From UBA5109 sp965661005 (lineage in GTDB: Bacteria > Pseudomonadota > Gammaproteobacteria > Pseudomonadales > Pseudohongiellaceae), in the NCBI GenBank assembly GCA_965661005.1, contig CBFICB010000006.1, forward strand, positions 135,796 through 199,795: a stretch of 64,000 nucleotides of DNA, written 5' to 3'. The notes under the pieces are model-generated. The model saw only the letters and a list, made by a program, of their open reading frames with translations, was not told where the DNA came from and ran no database searches. A program made the translations under genes and the position numbers. Each line of letters opens with the position of its first letter. The first letter of the stretch is position 1. Of this stretch, positions 45,294 to 54,652 are shown piece after piece.

Positions 45294-45347
45294 AACGCTA
45301 CAATGCGTGAATACAAATTTTAATAATTAACTTAGCAGGAGAACAAT

Positions 45348-45593
45348 ATGGGATTCGGTGGAATTGGGATTTGGCAACTGGTCATTATTCTGGTCATTAT
45401 TCTTCTTGTGTTTGGAACCAAGAAGCTAAAAAATCTTGGGTCGGACCTGGGTGGCGCAATCAAGGGATTTAAAAGCGCTATGGACGAAGGTGATAAGGGA
45501 GAAGACACTACTCAGGCCAAAATCAGTGAAGAAGATGAAGGCGACACTTTTGATGTGAAAGCGGAAAAAGTTGAAGAGGAAAGTAAGTCCTAA
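45348..45593 (+). CDS. tatA: Twin-arginine translocase subunit TatA
   Basis: 81 residues. N-terminal membrane helix (about 6-21), the FGTKKL hinge, an amphipathic helix (LKNLGSDLGGAIKGFKSAM) and an acidic tail, the standard TatA plan. TatA multimers form the channel through which folded proteins cross the inner membrane. First gene of tatABC, with an AGGAG site upstream. Confidence 0.95.
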   Translation: MGFGGIGIWQLVIILVIILLVFGTKKLKNLGSDLGGAIKGFKSAMDEGDKGEDTTQAKISEEDEGDTFDVKAEKVEEESKS

Positions 45594-45614
45594 TCTGAAT
45601 AAAAAGGCTTTCTT

Positions 45615-46070
45615 ATGACTGGCGTCGGCTTCTTTGAAATATTAGTAATTGGTGTAGTTGGCTTGTTAATTCTCGGGCCGGAAAAGCTGCCCGGTGCCTT
45701 GCGTACAATGGCCTTATGGATAGGACGTTTCAGGCGAAGCTTTGATGATATAAAACGAGATATTGAAAAAGAAATAGGTGCAGACGATATTCGTCGCCAG
45801 CTCCGTAACGAAGCAATTATGGAAAAATTCCAAGATGGTAAAAAACAAATTACTGACACTGTAAATTCGGCTAAAAAACAGACTGACAGTCTGAAACAAA
45901 ACCTGGATCTTAAACAACAAATTCTCAACAGCGGAAAACCTGAAGCAGACACAGCACCCGATAATACCAAGCAAGGTGGTCCTTCAGCAGGTGCTAACAC
46001 CGCAACCACAGAAAATGTGGCTCAGACTAAACCATTAGAGTCCGCTGAACCGAAAGAACCTAAAACCTAA
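45615..46070 (+). CDS. tatB: Twin-arginine translocase subunit TatB
   Basis: 151 residues. N-terminal helix (about 5-21) ending in the conserved GPEKLP hinge, a long amphipathic helix (LRTMALWIGRFRRSFDDIKRDIEKEI) and a polar tail. TatB with TatC forms the receptor for twin-arginine signal peptides. The length and hinge distinguish it from TatA. It is 1 bp from tatC. Confidence 0.95.
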   Translation: MTGVGFFEILVIGVVGLLILGPEKLPGALRTMALWIGRFRRSFDDIKRDIEKEIGADDIRRQLRNEAIMEKFQDGKKQITDTVNSAKKQTDSLKQNLDLKQQILNSGKPEADTAPDNTKQGGPSAGANTATTENVAQTKPLESAEPKEPKT

Positions 46071-46071
46071 T

Positions 46072-46848
46072 ATGGCTCTTGAAAACGACCCAAAAGAACA
46101 ACCGTTAATCTCTCATTTAATTGAATTGCGAGATCGCATCCTGCGTTCTTTATTAGTTGTGCTTGTTATTTTTCTTTGCCTGTTCCCATTTGCTAATGAA
46201 ATTTATACCTTTGTGGCATCACCCTTAATTAATGTGTTGCCTGAAGGTGCAGAAATGATTGCGACACAAGTCACCTCTCCATTTTTTGTGCCTTTTAAGC
46301 TCTCTTTCTTTGTCGCGGTATTCATTTCTGTGCCGTTCCTGTTGCATCAGGTTTGGGCTTTTATTGCACCTGGTTTATATAGAAATGAGATCAAGATTGC
46401 TTTTCCGATTCTGGTGTCCAGCATCATACTTTTTTATCTGGGCATCGCATTTTCTTATTTCATAGTACTGGGATTTATTTTCGGTTTCTTTACATCTGTT
46501 GCTCCAGATGGCGTTGCAATCATGACCGATATTTCTGAATATCTGAACTTTGTTTTATTAATGTTTTTTGCTTTCGGGCTGACATTTGAAATTCCCATTG
46601 CAACCATTTTACTAATAATTTCAGGAGCAACTACGTCTGAGAAATTAACTCAAAAACGGCCTTATGTTGTAATTGGCTGTTTTGTGGCGGGGATGTTACT
46701 CACTCCCGCAGACCCTTTTTCACAATCCATGCTTGCTATACCGATGTGGATGTTATTCGAAGCAGGAGTGCTTGCAGGTAAAATTATTTACACAAAGGGC
46801 GAAGAGGAAGAGGATGAAAATGAGGATGGAGAAGAATCAACAAGCTAA
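46072..46848 (+). CDS. tatC: Twin-arginine translocase subunit TatC
   Basis: 258 residues with six membrane helices. The family signatures are PLISHLIELRDRILRSLL at the N terminus, FKLSFFVAVFISVPFLLHQVWAFIAPGLY and the FGLTFEIPIA segment with the conserved Glu. It binds the twin-arginine signal peptide with TatB. The C-terminal tail is unusually acidic (EEEEDENEDGEE). The stop is interleaved with the convergent dtd stop. Confidence 0.96.
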   Translation: MALENDPKEQPLISHLIELRDRILRSLLVVLVIFLCLFPFANEIYTFVASPLINVLPEGAEMIATQVTSPFFVPFKLSFFVAVFISVPFLLHQVWAFIAPGLYRNEIKIAFPILVSSIILFYLGIAFSYFIVLGFIFGFFTSVAPDGVAIMTDISEYLNFVLLMFFAFGLTFEIPIATILLIISGATTSEKLTQKRPYVVIGCFVAGMLLTPADPFSQSMLAIPMWMLFEAGVLAGKIIYTKGEEEEDENEDGEESTS

Positions 46849-47282
46849 CTTTTTAATAAAAAAGTTACTGGTCCATCATTTACCAAACTAACCTGCATAT
46901 CAGCACCAAACTTTCCGCATTCTATTTGATCATATTGCTCTTGGGCCTGACTTAAAAAATATTGATATAAGGGTTCAGCCTGATCAGGGGGTAAGGCCGA
47001 GGAAAAACTCGGACGCAGGCCACGATTAGTATCTGCAGCCAAAGTGAATTGAGAAATAATCAACAAGCCCCCTTTAATATCCCTGACGTTAAGATTCATT
47101 TTATCTTCTTCGTCTGAGAAAACTCGATACGACAGCACTTTTTTTAATAGTTTATTGGCTTCAGATTCTCCATCACTTTTTTCGATGCCAAGAAAGACAA
47201 GAAGGCCCTGCCCAATTTGACCCACTGTTTCTGCATTAATACTGACTGAGGCTGAAGATACTCTCTGAATAAGCGCTAGCAT
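46845..47282 (-). CDS. dtd: D-aminoacyl-tRNA deacylase
   Basis: 145 residues. It removes D-amino acids (and glycine from tRNA-Ala) from mischarged tRNAs. Signatures: MLALIQRVSSASV at the N terminus, LSQFTLAAD-like ISQFTLAADTNRGLRPSFSSA and the cis-Gly-Pro motif in VNDGPVTF near the C terminus. It is convergent with tatC, overlapping by four bases; an AT-only hairpin at 46847-46866 covers both ends. Confidence 0.96.
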   Translation of the reverse strand: MLALIQRVSSASVSINAETVGQIGQGLLVFLGIEKSDGESEANKLLKKVLSYRVFSDEEDKMNLNVRDIKGGLLIISQFTLAADTNRGLRPSFSSALPPDQAEPLYQYFLSQAQEQYDQIECGKFGADMQVSLVNDGPVTFLLKS

Positions 47283-47340
47283 AAGCTATTCTTCTCGCTC
47301 CTTTCTTAAATTCCTACTGATATCATAGAACTTAAAAGTT

Positions 47341-49170
47341 TTATTGACCTCTGAGTTCTGAACCTCTAGACATTCGCTTCCTTTCATTTTCAGTAAGGTA
47401 CATTTTGCGAATACGTATTGACTGTGGCGTGATCTCTACCAGCTCATCGGCTTCAATGAACTCCATTGCCTGCTCCAAACTATGACGAATTGGGGTCGTT
47501 AAAACCAAATTCTCATCAGTTCCTGCCGCTCGAATGTTGGTTAACTGTTTCGCTTTTGTCGGGTTTACTGCCAAATCATTTTCGCGGCTGTGTAAACCTA
47601 CCACCATACCTTCATAGACATCTATTGCTGGTTCAACAAAGAGCCTGCCGCGATCTTGTAAAGTAAATAAAGCAAATGCCAATGTTTTTCCTTTAACCAT
47701 CGAAACTAACACACCACGATTTCGCTTGGCAATTTCGCCATCTTTCACAGGGCCGTAGTGATCGAATATATGCGTCATAATTCCTGTTCCGGATGTCATT
47801 CCAAGGAACATGGTTCTGAAACCAATCAAACCACGAGTTGGAATAATAAAACTGATACGCATACGTCCTTTGTTATCCGATATCATGTCCTGCATTTCAG
47901 CTTTGCGCTTACCAAGCTCTTCAATTACACCACCCTGATGCTCTTCATCCACATCAAGCACCAACATTTCATAAGGCTCATGATTAACACCATCTATTTC
48001 CTTGATAACAACTTGTGGTCTGGAAACGGCAAGCTCAAATCCTTCTCGACGCATACTTTCGATAAGAACGGATAGATGTAATTCACCACGACCTGAAACT
48101 ATAAATTTGTCGGCCGTGCTGCCGGGCTCGACTCTAAGGGCAACATTATGTATTAATTCCTGCTCCAGCCTTTCTTTAATATTCCGGCTAGTAACATATT
48201 TACCTTCCAATCCAGCAAAGGGTGAATCATTTACCTGGAAAGTCATTGTGACAGTTGGTTCATCAACCGATAGTGCTGGTAATGCCTCTACATTTTCCGG
48301 GTCACACAAGGTGTCAGAAATATTCAGCTTCTCGATACCTGTGATACAAATAATATCGCCGGCTTGAGCAGAATCGGCATCGATACGCTCTAGCCCCAAA
48401 TAAGTCTTAACACCCCCTACTTTCGCTTTTCTGGTATTGCCTTCACTATCAATCAACACGACTGGCATATTAGTTTTAATAGTGCCTCGGCTAATCCTTC
48501 CAACACCTATAACCCCTACATAGGATGAATAATCCAGAGCAGAAATCTGCATTTGAAACGGCCCATCCTGATCAACATCAGGTGGGGGGACCTTGTCTAC
48601 GATTAATTGAAATAAGGGAGTCATGTCTGAGGCTAATTCATCTGCCTCAACGCCAGCTACACCGTTTATTGCTGAAGCATAGATGACAGGGAAATCGAGT
48701 TGTTCATCAGTGGCCCCCAGTCGGTCAAAAAGGTCAAACACTTCATTTAAGACCCAATCGGGACGAGCACCCTCACGGTCTACTTTATTAATTACCACAA
48801 TAGGCTTTAAACCTCTCGCAAATGCTTTTTGTGTAACAAAACGAGTTTGCGGCATCGGCCCATCTACCGCATCGACCAATAAAAGCACGCTATCAACCAT
48901 GGATAATACACGCTCAACTTCTCCACCAAAGTCGGCATGTCCTGGCGTATCAACAATATTGATTCGAAAATCCTGCCAACTTACTGCTGTATTTTTAGCC
49001 AGAATAGTAATGCCTCGCTCTTTTTCCTGGTCATTGGAGTCCATTACCCGCTCTATATCCTTGCCTCGGGTTTCAAGAGTGCCAGACTGTGATAGCAACT
49101 TATCTACCAGCGTCGTTTTACCATGATCGACATGAGCAATAATGGCTATGTTTCGAATCTTCTCAATCAC
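47341..49170 (-). CDS. typA: Ribosome-associated GTPase TypA/BipA
   Basis: 609 residues. EF-G-like translational GTPase involved in 50S assembly at low temperature and stress adaptation. G1 AHVDHGKTTL, switch region ERGITI, DTPGHADFGGEVERVL and NKVDREGARP are present, followed by domains III and V and the BipA-specific C-terminal domain (SMVKGKTLAFALFTLQDRG). It is monocistronic. Confidence 0.97.
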   Translation of the reverse strand: MIEKIRNIAIIAHVDHGKTTLVDKLLSQSGTLETRGKDIERVMDSNDQEKERGITILAKNTAVSWQDFRINIVDTPGHADFGGEVERVLSMVDSVLLLVDAVDGPMPQTRFVTQKAFARGLKPIVVINKVDREGARPDWVLNEVFDLFDRLGATDEQLDFPVIYASAINGVAGVEADELASDMTPLFQLIVDKVPPPDVDQDGPFQMQISALDYSSYVGVIGVGRISRGTIKTNMPVVLIDSEGNTRKAKVGGVKTYLGLERIDADSAQAGDIICITGIEKLNISDTLCDPENVEALPALSVDEPTVTMTFQVNDSPFAGLEGKYVTSRNIKERLEQELIHNVALRVEPGSTADKFIVSGRGELHLSVLIESMRREGFELAVSRPQVVIKEIDGVNHEPYEMLVLDVDEEHQGGVIEELGKRKAEMQDMISDNKGRMRISFIIPTRGLIGFRTMFLGMTSGTGIMTHIFDHYGPVKDGEIAKRNRGVLVSMVKGKTLAFALFTLQDRGRLFVEPAIDVYEGMVVGLHSRENDLAVNPTKAKQLTNIRAAGTDENLVLTTPIRHSLEQAMEFIEADELVEITPQSIRIRKMYLTENERKRMSRGSELRGQ

Positions 49171-49201
49171 TTTGATTTCCTGTAGGTAGGGGCTGCAAAA
49201 A

Positions 49202-49214
49202 GTGGCGCATTATA
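49202..49214 (-). promoter_or_regulatory. Probable -10 region of the typA promoter
   Basis: A consensus TATAAT reads on the minus strand at 49214-49209, about 40 bp before the typA start. The -35 is poor (TGTTTT at about 17 bases). Confidence 0.4.
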
Positions 49215-49286
49215 GCGGATTGCTTGTTTTAAAACAGAAAAACCAACAACTATTGTTGCCTAGTGTTTAATCAGGCTATTTTTCTC

Positions 49287-50750
49287 TTAATCGGGCCGAT
49301 AAACGCCGACCATGGAAAAACCTTTTTCTACTAGATGGTGGGCATGTAATCTACTCATCATGCCTTTACCGCAGTAAAGTAAATACTGGTTGTTATGATC
49401 TATTTTATTAAGTTCAAACATTGTATTTAACTTAAAAAAGGGAATTTTTTGAATATCACAGCCTGGAATACTTAAGGGGGAACGTTCTTCTTCGTCAGGA
49501 TGACGAATATCAATCACTATTGCTTGTTCAGGAACAATATCCAACTCAAGTATTTCAACTGGTGACTTTTTCTCACTCTCCAACAATTTATCGATGGTTA
49601 ATATTTTTGTTTCAGCTAGGGCCTTTTCTAATATCGAGAAATCAAAACTCTCTTCTTCTCTATTGATACGATGCACACGAGCTTTAGTAGTTGGGTTGAC
49701 TGAAATAACCCCACAATATTCTGGAATGACAGCTGAAAACTCTTCTGTCCCAATCTTTCTTGCAAGATCGATAATGTCCTGCTTCTCACTCATGATAAGT
49801 GGCCGTAAAACTAATTTTTCACTCACCTCGTCGATGACAGCTAAATTTGGCAAGGTCTGACTGGAAACTTGAGCAACTGCTTCGCTTGTTACCAGAGCAT
49901 CGAGATGGAGATCCACTGCCAGTTTCCCCGCTGCTCTCAGCATCATGCGCTTAAGCACAACGCCCATTTTTGAATTATCTACTTTGCTAATTATTTCTCC
50001 AACGACAGCTTCAAAAGGCACTGAAATAAATGTCACTCGATGTGAAGATACATAACGCATCCACAAATACAGAGCAACTTCCTTTACTGCGATCTCATGC
50101 TCATTGCCTCCAAGATTAAAAAAACAATAATGCGTTAAAAGGCCGCGTCTTATAGATAAATAACTCGAGACTGCCGAATCAAAACCTCCAGAAATCAATG
50201 ACAAAACACCACCTTGAGTGCCTAAGGGGAAACCTCCCAGGCCTTCCTTTAATTGATCCACGATGAAGACATCTTGCTCGCGAATTTCCAGTCTGACAGT
50301 GATATCGGGCTTACTGAGGTTCACGCCCATAGACTCCGTATGTTGGTTTAAACCTGCACCAATAAACTTCTCGACATCAACAGAAGTGAAAGTGTGCTTT
50401 CCTGCTCGCTTACAACGCACAGCAAAGGTTTTACCTTTTAATCTATCGGTGAAAAAAGCTAAAGCCTGGGTGAGTATGCCCTCGAAACCATCAAGCTTAA
50501 GATGTATGGTTGAGGCAATGGATGCAACTCCCGGTGTGCTCAATAAAATACCTTCTATTCGCGGATTAAGGTCGCAGGTCTCGTCAGGAGAATTAACTTC
50601 CAGATAGTCCCGCTTGGAGATAACGCTAACGCGCTCATCCACTTTTCTTAGTAAAACTCTGAGGTTTTTACTGAGCTGCTTTACGAAGCGAACCCTAACC
50701 GGCCGGCTTTTAATTGTAATTTCAGGGGAATATTTCAGAAGGTATTTCAT
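49287..50750 (-). CDS. thiI: tRNA 4-thiouridine synthase with rhodanese domain
   Basis: 487 residues, the long gammaproteobacterial form. It thiolates U8 of tRNA and supplies sulfur for the thiamine thiazole. An N-terminal ferredoxin-like and THUMP region is followed by the PP-loop SGGFDSAVSSYLSIRRG, and a C-terminal rhodanese domain has the persulfide Cys in LLYCGKGMMSRLHA. It is divergent from ntrB; glnA, which often lies between them in relatives, is not here. Confidence 0.95.
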   Translation of the reverse strand: MKYLLKYSPEITIKSRPVRVRFVKQLSKNLRVLLRKVDERVSVISKRDYLEVNSPDETCDLNPRIEGILLSTPGVASIASTIHLKLDGFEGILTQALAFFTDRLKGKTFAVRCKRAGKHTFTSVDVEKFIGAGLNQHTESMGVNLSKPDITVRLEIREQDVFIVDQLKEGLGGFPLGTQGGVLSLISGGFDSAVSSYLSIRRGLLTHYCFFNLGGNEHEIAVKEVALYLWMRYVSSHRVTFISVPFEAVVGEIISKVDNSKMGVVLKRMMLRAAGKLAVDLHLDALVTSEAVAQVSSQTLPNLAVIDEVSEKLVLRPLIMSEKQDIIDLARKIGTEEFSAVIPEYCGVISVNPTTKARVHRINREEESFDFSILEKALAETKILTIDKLLESEKKSPVEILELDIVPEQAIVIDIRHPDEEERSPLSIPGCDIQKIPFFKLNTMFELNKIDHNNQYLLYCGKGMMSRLHAHHLVEKGFSMVGVYRPD

Positions 50751-50867
50751 TCTTGCTGACTTATCTAGGGGGTCACAGACCTACTTCATTTAAGAAGACG
50801 CAATGATACCAACGCCCGACTTGAACGGCACTTCCAGCTTTATACTGAAACATAAACACCTTAAAGA

Positions 50868-50884
50868 TGCACTACAATGGGGCA
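50868..50884 (+). promoter_or_regulatory. NtrC binding site
   Basis: TGCACTACAATGGGGCA matches the NtrC consensus TGCACYA-N3-TGGTGCA with one mismatch. It is centred about 120 bp before the expected transcription start, a normal enhancer distance. Confidence 0.7.
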
Positions 50885-50968
50885 ATTTTAGCGATATTCA
50901 GTTATAGTTAGCTCTTTTAATGTCTCATTAGAGCAAGGAATAGCTGCAAAACCTGAATTTGCCCCAGG

Positions 50969-50985
50969 TTGGTTCAATTTTTGCA
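50969..50985 (+). promoter_or_regulatory. Sigma-54 promoter of ntrBC with overlapping second NtrC-like site
   Basis: TTGG-TTCAATTTT-TTGCA gives the invariant GG (50971-50972), ten bases, then GC (50983-50984). A second NtrC-like palindrome, TGCCCCA-GGT-TGGTTCA, with two mismatches, occupies 50960-50976 and covers the -24 element, so high NtrC levels might repress. Transcription would start near 50996, 63 bases before ntrB. Confidence 0.75.
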
Positions 50986-51058
50986 GGACTTATTCATAAA
51001 GGAATCTGGCCAAACACTCCAGAGAATAGCTATACCCAAAAAATATATATAAAAGCAC

Positions 51059-52138
51059 ATGAATACTGAAAGTTTTAATACCAGTTTGCTTGATTACTTA
51101 ACTTCAGCCGTCGTGATACTGGACAGCAATTTTTGCTTGTTTCATTTAAATCCGGCAGCAGAAGCGCTTTTTAGGGTCAGCGAAAAACGCTCCCGTAATT
51201 CATATATAGGAGATTTGCTCTATAAGCCTGAAGAAACACTTAAAGCATTGCGTTCCGTACAAAAACACAAAAATGCTTTTATTGCGCGAAAAGTACATCT
51301 CATTCTAGTTAACGGAGTAAAGCTTTTAGTGGATTACTCAATCTCCTCCATTAATGATCAAGAGCAAGACTTTCTCCTAATTGAGATACAGGAGCTCGAC
51401 CGCTCGTATAGTATCACCCGAGGAGAAACCCTCATTTCCAACCATGAAACTACTCTAGAGCTGGTAAGAAACCTTGGTCATGAAATAAAAAACCCTCTGG
51501 GTGGTATTCGTGGTGCAGCTCAACTTTTAGCTTTGGAACTCCTCAATAAAGAACTTGAAGACTATACCAATGTCATTATTAGTGAGGCGGATCGTCTGGT
51601 GAATCTGGTTGATCGTTTAACGGGTTCGTATAAAAAACCCATTTTAATGAAACACAATACCCATGAAGTGCTTGAAAGAGTGAGATCATTACTTGAAGCT
51701 GAGACGAAAGGCTCCATCGATTTTGTGCGAGATTATGATCCTAGTATTCCAGAATTTATGGGCGATATGGAGCAGCTGATTCAGGCCATATTAAATATTG
51801 TTAGAAATGCTGTGCAAGCTTTGTATGAATCTGAACAAACATCACCGCAAATAATTCTAAAAACTCGTGCTATTAGCCATGCAACCATTGGCCCTGTCAT
51901 GCATAAATTAATTGCAAAAATAGAAATCATTGATAATGGGCCTGGAATTCCTGCAGACATTACTGAGAATATTTTTTATCCCTTAATTAGCGGTAGAGCT
52001 GAAGGAACTGGCCTGGGTTTATCGATAGCTCAAACTATATTGAAGCAACATAATGGCTTAATCGAGTGTGAAAGTCAGGAAGGGCAAACAAAATTTATTT
52101 TGTCTATTCCTATAACAAATAAAAACGACGCTAAGTAG
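51059..52138 (+). CDS. glnL: Nitrogen regulation sensor histidine kinase NtrB
   Basis: 359 residues, soluble. An N-terminal PAS domain (about 10-120) is followed by the dimerisation/phosphotransfer domain with His141 in LGHEIKNPLGGIRGAAQLL and a GHKL ATPase domain with N box ILNIVRNAVQAL, G1 IIDNGPGIP and G2 GRAEGTGLGLS. It phosphorylates or dephosphorylates NtrC according to nitrogen status relayed by PII. Transcribed with ntrC 26 bp downstream. Confidence 0.96.
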   Translation: MNTESFNTSLLDYLTSAVVILDSNFCLFHLNPAAEALFRVSEKRSRNSYIGDLLYKPEETLKALRSVQKHKNAFIARKVHLILVNGVKLLVDYSISSINDQEQDFLLIEIQELDRSYSITRGETLISNHETTLELVRNLGHEIKNPLGGIRGAAQLLALELLNKELEDYTNVIISEADRLVNLVDRLTGSYKKPILMKHNTHEVLERVRSLLEAETKGSIDFVRDYDPSIPEFMGDMEQLIQAILNIVRNAVQALYESEQTSPQIILKTRAISHATIGPVMHKLIAKIEIIDNGPGIPADITENIFYPLISGRAEGTGLGLSIAQTILKQHNGLIECESQEGQTKFILSIPITNKNDAK

Positions 52139-52164
52139 AAAAGCAGATAGAAAGGTATATAGAT

Positions 52165-53583
52165 ATGAGTGATAAAAAATCTGTTTGGATCGTTGACGAT
52201 GATAAGTCTATCCGCTGGGTATTAGAGAAAGCTCTTGATAAAGCCGGTTTTGATATAGAAAGCTTTGACAATGGGGACAGCTTATTAGAAAAGCTAAGTG
52301 ACTCTCAACCTGACGCAATTATCAGTGATATAAGAATGCCCGGCAAAGATGGTCTTGAAGTCTTAAATCTGGTTAGTGAAAGTTACCCTCAAGTCCCTGT
52401 CATAATAATGACCGCTCATTCTGATTTAAGTAGTGCTGTAAGTTCTTACGAGCATGGCGCCTTTGAGTACTTGCCAAAACCTTTTGATGTGAATGATGCA
52501 ATAGAAGTTGCTGAACGCGCCGTTAAACATTCCAAAGAAAACAAAGGAGGCAAAATTGCTCCTCCGGAAGTAAGCTCCAAGGAAATTATTGGAGAAGCTC
52601 CCGCCATGCAGGAAGTGTTTCGCTCTATTGGGCGTCTAGCACACTCAAATATAACCGTACTGATTAAAGGTGAATCTGGAACCGGTAAAGAATTGGTCGC
52701 TCAAGCATTACATAGACACAGCCCAAGATCTGACAAACCCTATATCCCTTTAAATGTCGCAGCCATTCCAAAAGATTTAATCGAATCGGAATTGTTTGGT
52801 CATGAAAAAGGTGCTTTTACCGGCGCGACCCAACAACGGGTAGGTCGATTTGAGCAGGCCGATGGTGGCACTTTATTCCTTGATGAAATTGGCGATATGC
52901 CAATGGAAGCTCAAACCCGTTTATTGCGTGTGCTCTCTGATGGTGAATTTTATAGAATTGGAGGATTAAGCCCAATAAAAGCAGATGTACGCATCATAGC
53001 AGCCACTCATCAAAATTTACAAAACCGAGTTCGTGATCACTTATTTCGGGAAGATCTTTATCATCGCCTTAATGTCATCCCTATTCACTTACCTAAGTTA
53101 TCTGAAAGGCGTGAAGATATTCCTTCATTAATGCAGCATTTTTTACAAAAAGCAGCTCAGCAAATGGGGGTCGATACCAAGATCATCAGACCCGATACAA
53201 CAAAATATTTAACCGGGTTAAGCTGGCCGGGTAATGTCAGACAATTGGAAAATTTCTGTAGCTGGATAACAGTAATGGCTCCTGGAAATGAAGTGTTTAT
53301 AAATGACTTACCTGAAGAATTTCTTAAACCTGAGAATCAAAAAGGCATTTCCGGAAATTGGGCGCAAACTTTAAAGAGTTGGGCTGATCAGGAACTTAGT
53401 CTGGGACACATTGGCATTCTCCAACAGGCTACACCCATTTTTGAAAAATGCATGATAGAAGCTGCTCTTAAACATAGCGGCGGTAGAAAAAGAGATGCCT
53501 CTGAATTGCTCGGATGGGGAAGAAATACTCTGACACGAAAAATAAAAGAGCTTGGTTTGCATTCAAATGATCAAGATGATTAA
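52165..53583 (+). CDS. glnG: Nitrogen regulation response regulator NtrC
   Basis: 472 residues. Receiver domain with phospho-acceptor Asp55 (SDIRMPG); sigma-54 AAA+ domain with Walker A GESGTGKE (169-176) and the sigma-54 contact loop GAFTGA (216-221); C-terminal Fis-type helix-turn-helix (ALKHSGGRKRDASELLGWGRNTLTRKIKEL). Phosphorylated NtrC activates sigma-54 promoters of nitrogen-scavenging genes and probably its own operon through the site at 50868. Confidence 0.97.
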   Translation: MSDKKSVWIVDDDKSIRWVLEKALDKAGFDIESFDNGDSLLEKLSDSQPDAIISDIRMPGKDGLEVLNLVSESYPQVPVIIMTAHSDLSSAVSSYEHGAFEYLPKPFDVNDAIEVAERAVKHSKENKGGKIAPPEVSSKEIIGEAPAMQEVFRSIGRLAHSNITVLIKGESGTGKELVAQALHRHSPRSDKPYIPLNVAAIPKDLIESELFGHEKGAFTGATQQRVGRFEQADGGTLFLDEIGDMPMEAQTRLLRVLSDGEFYRIGGLSPIKADVRIIAATHQNLQNRVRDHLFREDLYHRLNVIPIHLPKLSERREDIPSLMQHFLQKAAQQMGVDTKIIRPDTTKYLTGLSWPGNVRQLENFCSWITVMAPGNEVFINDLPEEFLKPENQKGISGNWAQTLKSWADQELSLGHIGILQQATPIFEKCMIEAALKHSGGRKRDASELLGWGRNTLTRKIKELGLHSNDQDD

Positions 53584-53599
53584 TTCCATATAAAACTAT

Positions 53600-54061
53600 A
53601 TGTTCAACATCGTACTTTTTGAACCCGAAATCCCTCCTAATACTGGCAATATAATTAGGCTCTCAAGTAATTCAGGTTGCCAGCTACATTTAATTGAACC
53701 GCTTGGTTTTGATTTGGATGAAAAAAGCCTGCGTCGAGCTGGCCTTGATTATCATCAATACAGCTCCTTAAAAACATATAAAAACTGGTCCGAATTTTTA
53801 TCACACAAGGTCGATGGAAAAATTTACGCTTTTAGTACCAAAGGGAAAATTTTATATACAGACATTGACTATGCTGCAGGAGATTATTTGTTGTTTGGAC
53901 CGGAAACAAGAGGATTGCCTGGCTCGATTAGAACCAGCCAGCATATTGAAAAAGTTCTAACGATTCCTATGCAAGACAGCAGCAGAAGTTTAAACCTATC
54001 AAACTCTGCTGCCATTGCCGTTTATGAAGCATGGAGACAGCTAAACTTTCAGGGAAGCTAG
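53600..54061 (+). CDS. trmL: tRNA (cytidine/uridine-2'-O-)-methyltransferase TrmL
   Basis: 153 residues. SPOUT-class knotted methyltransferase acting on the wobble base of leucine tRNAs. Signatures: FNIVLFEPEIPPNTGNIIRL at the N terminus, LLFGPETRGLP in the SAM knot and IPMQDSSRSLNLSNSAAIAVYEAWRQL at the C terminus. It ends 8 bp from the convergent secB stop. Confidence 0.96.
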   Translation: MFNIVLFEPEIPPNTGNIIRLSSNSGCQLHLIEPLGFDLDEKSLRRAGLDYHQYSSLKTYKNWSEFLSHKVDGKIYAFSTKGKILYTDIDYAAGDYLLFGPETRGLPGSIRTSQHIEKVLTIPMQDSSRSLNLSNSAAIAVYEAWRQLNFQGS

Positions 54062-54069
54062 CCGGTTAT

Positions 54070-54573
54070 TTAGCTATCAGATTCTTTTTGTTGTTTAGCC
54101 TGCTCTTGTGCCTGAAGATATGCCGACTCAAAATTCACTGGTGCCAGCATCAGTGGAGGAAAGCTTCCCTTAACGGCCAAGTTATCAATGGCTTCACGTC
54201 CATATGGATACAGCACATTAGGACATGTGATATGTAAAACTTCGGTGAGTCGATCTGCATCAAAACCTTCAATTTGAAATATTCCCGCTTGCTGAACTTC
54301 GGCAATAAAATAAACTTTATCTTCGCTATTTTTGACTTCGGCTGTCATTGTCAAAATAACTTCGTGGAAATTTTCCTGAAAATTATTGGTTTTGGTATTC
54401 ATATTAAAGTGAATATTCGGTTTATATTCGGCTTTGTAAATATCTGGTGTATTGGGTGATTCAAATGAAGAATCTTTAATATAAACTCTTTGAATTAAAA
54501 ATTTCATCGCAGGCTGACTTGCCTGCTCGTTAGCTGTAGCTTGTCCACTTGTCTGATCTTCTGTATCTGCCAT
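54070..54573 (-). CDS. secB: Protein-export chaperone SecB
   Basis: 167 residues. Tetrameric chaperone that keeps preproteins unfolded and delivers them to SecA. Signatures: FLIQRVYIKDSSFESPNTPDIY, VILTMTAEVK, and AGIFQIEGFDADRL followed by CPNVLYPYGREAIDNLAVKGSFPPLMLAPVNF. In many relatives grxC lies between secB and the rhodanese gene; here only 79 bp separate them. Confidence 0.97.
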   Translation of the reverse strand: MADTEDQTSGQATANEQASQPAMKFLIQRVYIKDSSFESPNTPDIYKAEYKPNIHFNMNTKTNNFQENFHEVILTMTAEVKNSEDKVYFIAEVQQAGIFQIEGFDADRLTEVLHITCPNVLYPYGREAIDNLAVKGSFPPLMLAPVNFESAYLQAQEQAKQQKESDS

Positions 54574-54652
54574 TTGAAAATTCTTCCTATATTGTTAATG
54601 TATTGTTTAAGAAATTTTGCTTTGTCATTCGTCTAAAATTTAACACAAAAGC

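Larger units (their letters stand above)
50751..51058. other. 308-bp intergenic region upstream of ntrB
   Basis: No gene is seen. The ntrB side holds an NtrC site and a sigma-54 promoter, listed separately. The thiI side (50751-50860) must contain the thiI promoter, but I see no convincing boxes there. Confidence 0.7.

Noticed and set aside
46847..46866. AACTTTTT/AAAAAGTT hairpin between tatC and dtd as a terminator
   Set aside because: The stem is almost all A-T pairs and lies across both stop codons; termination there is possible but not supportable as a separate feature.
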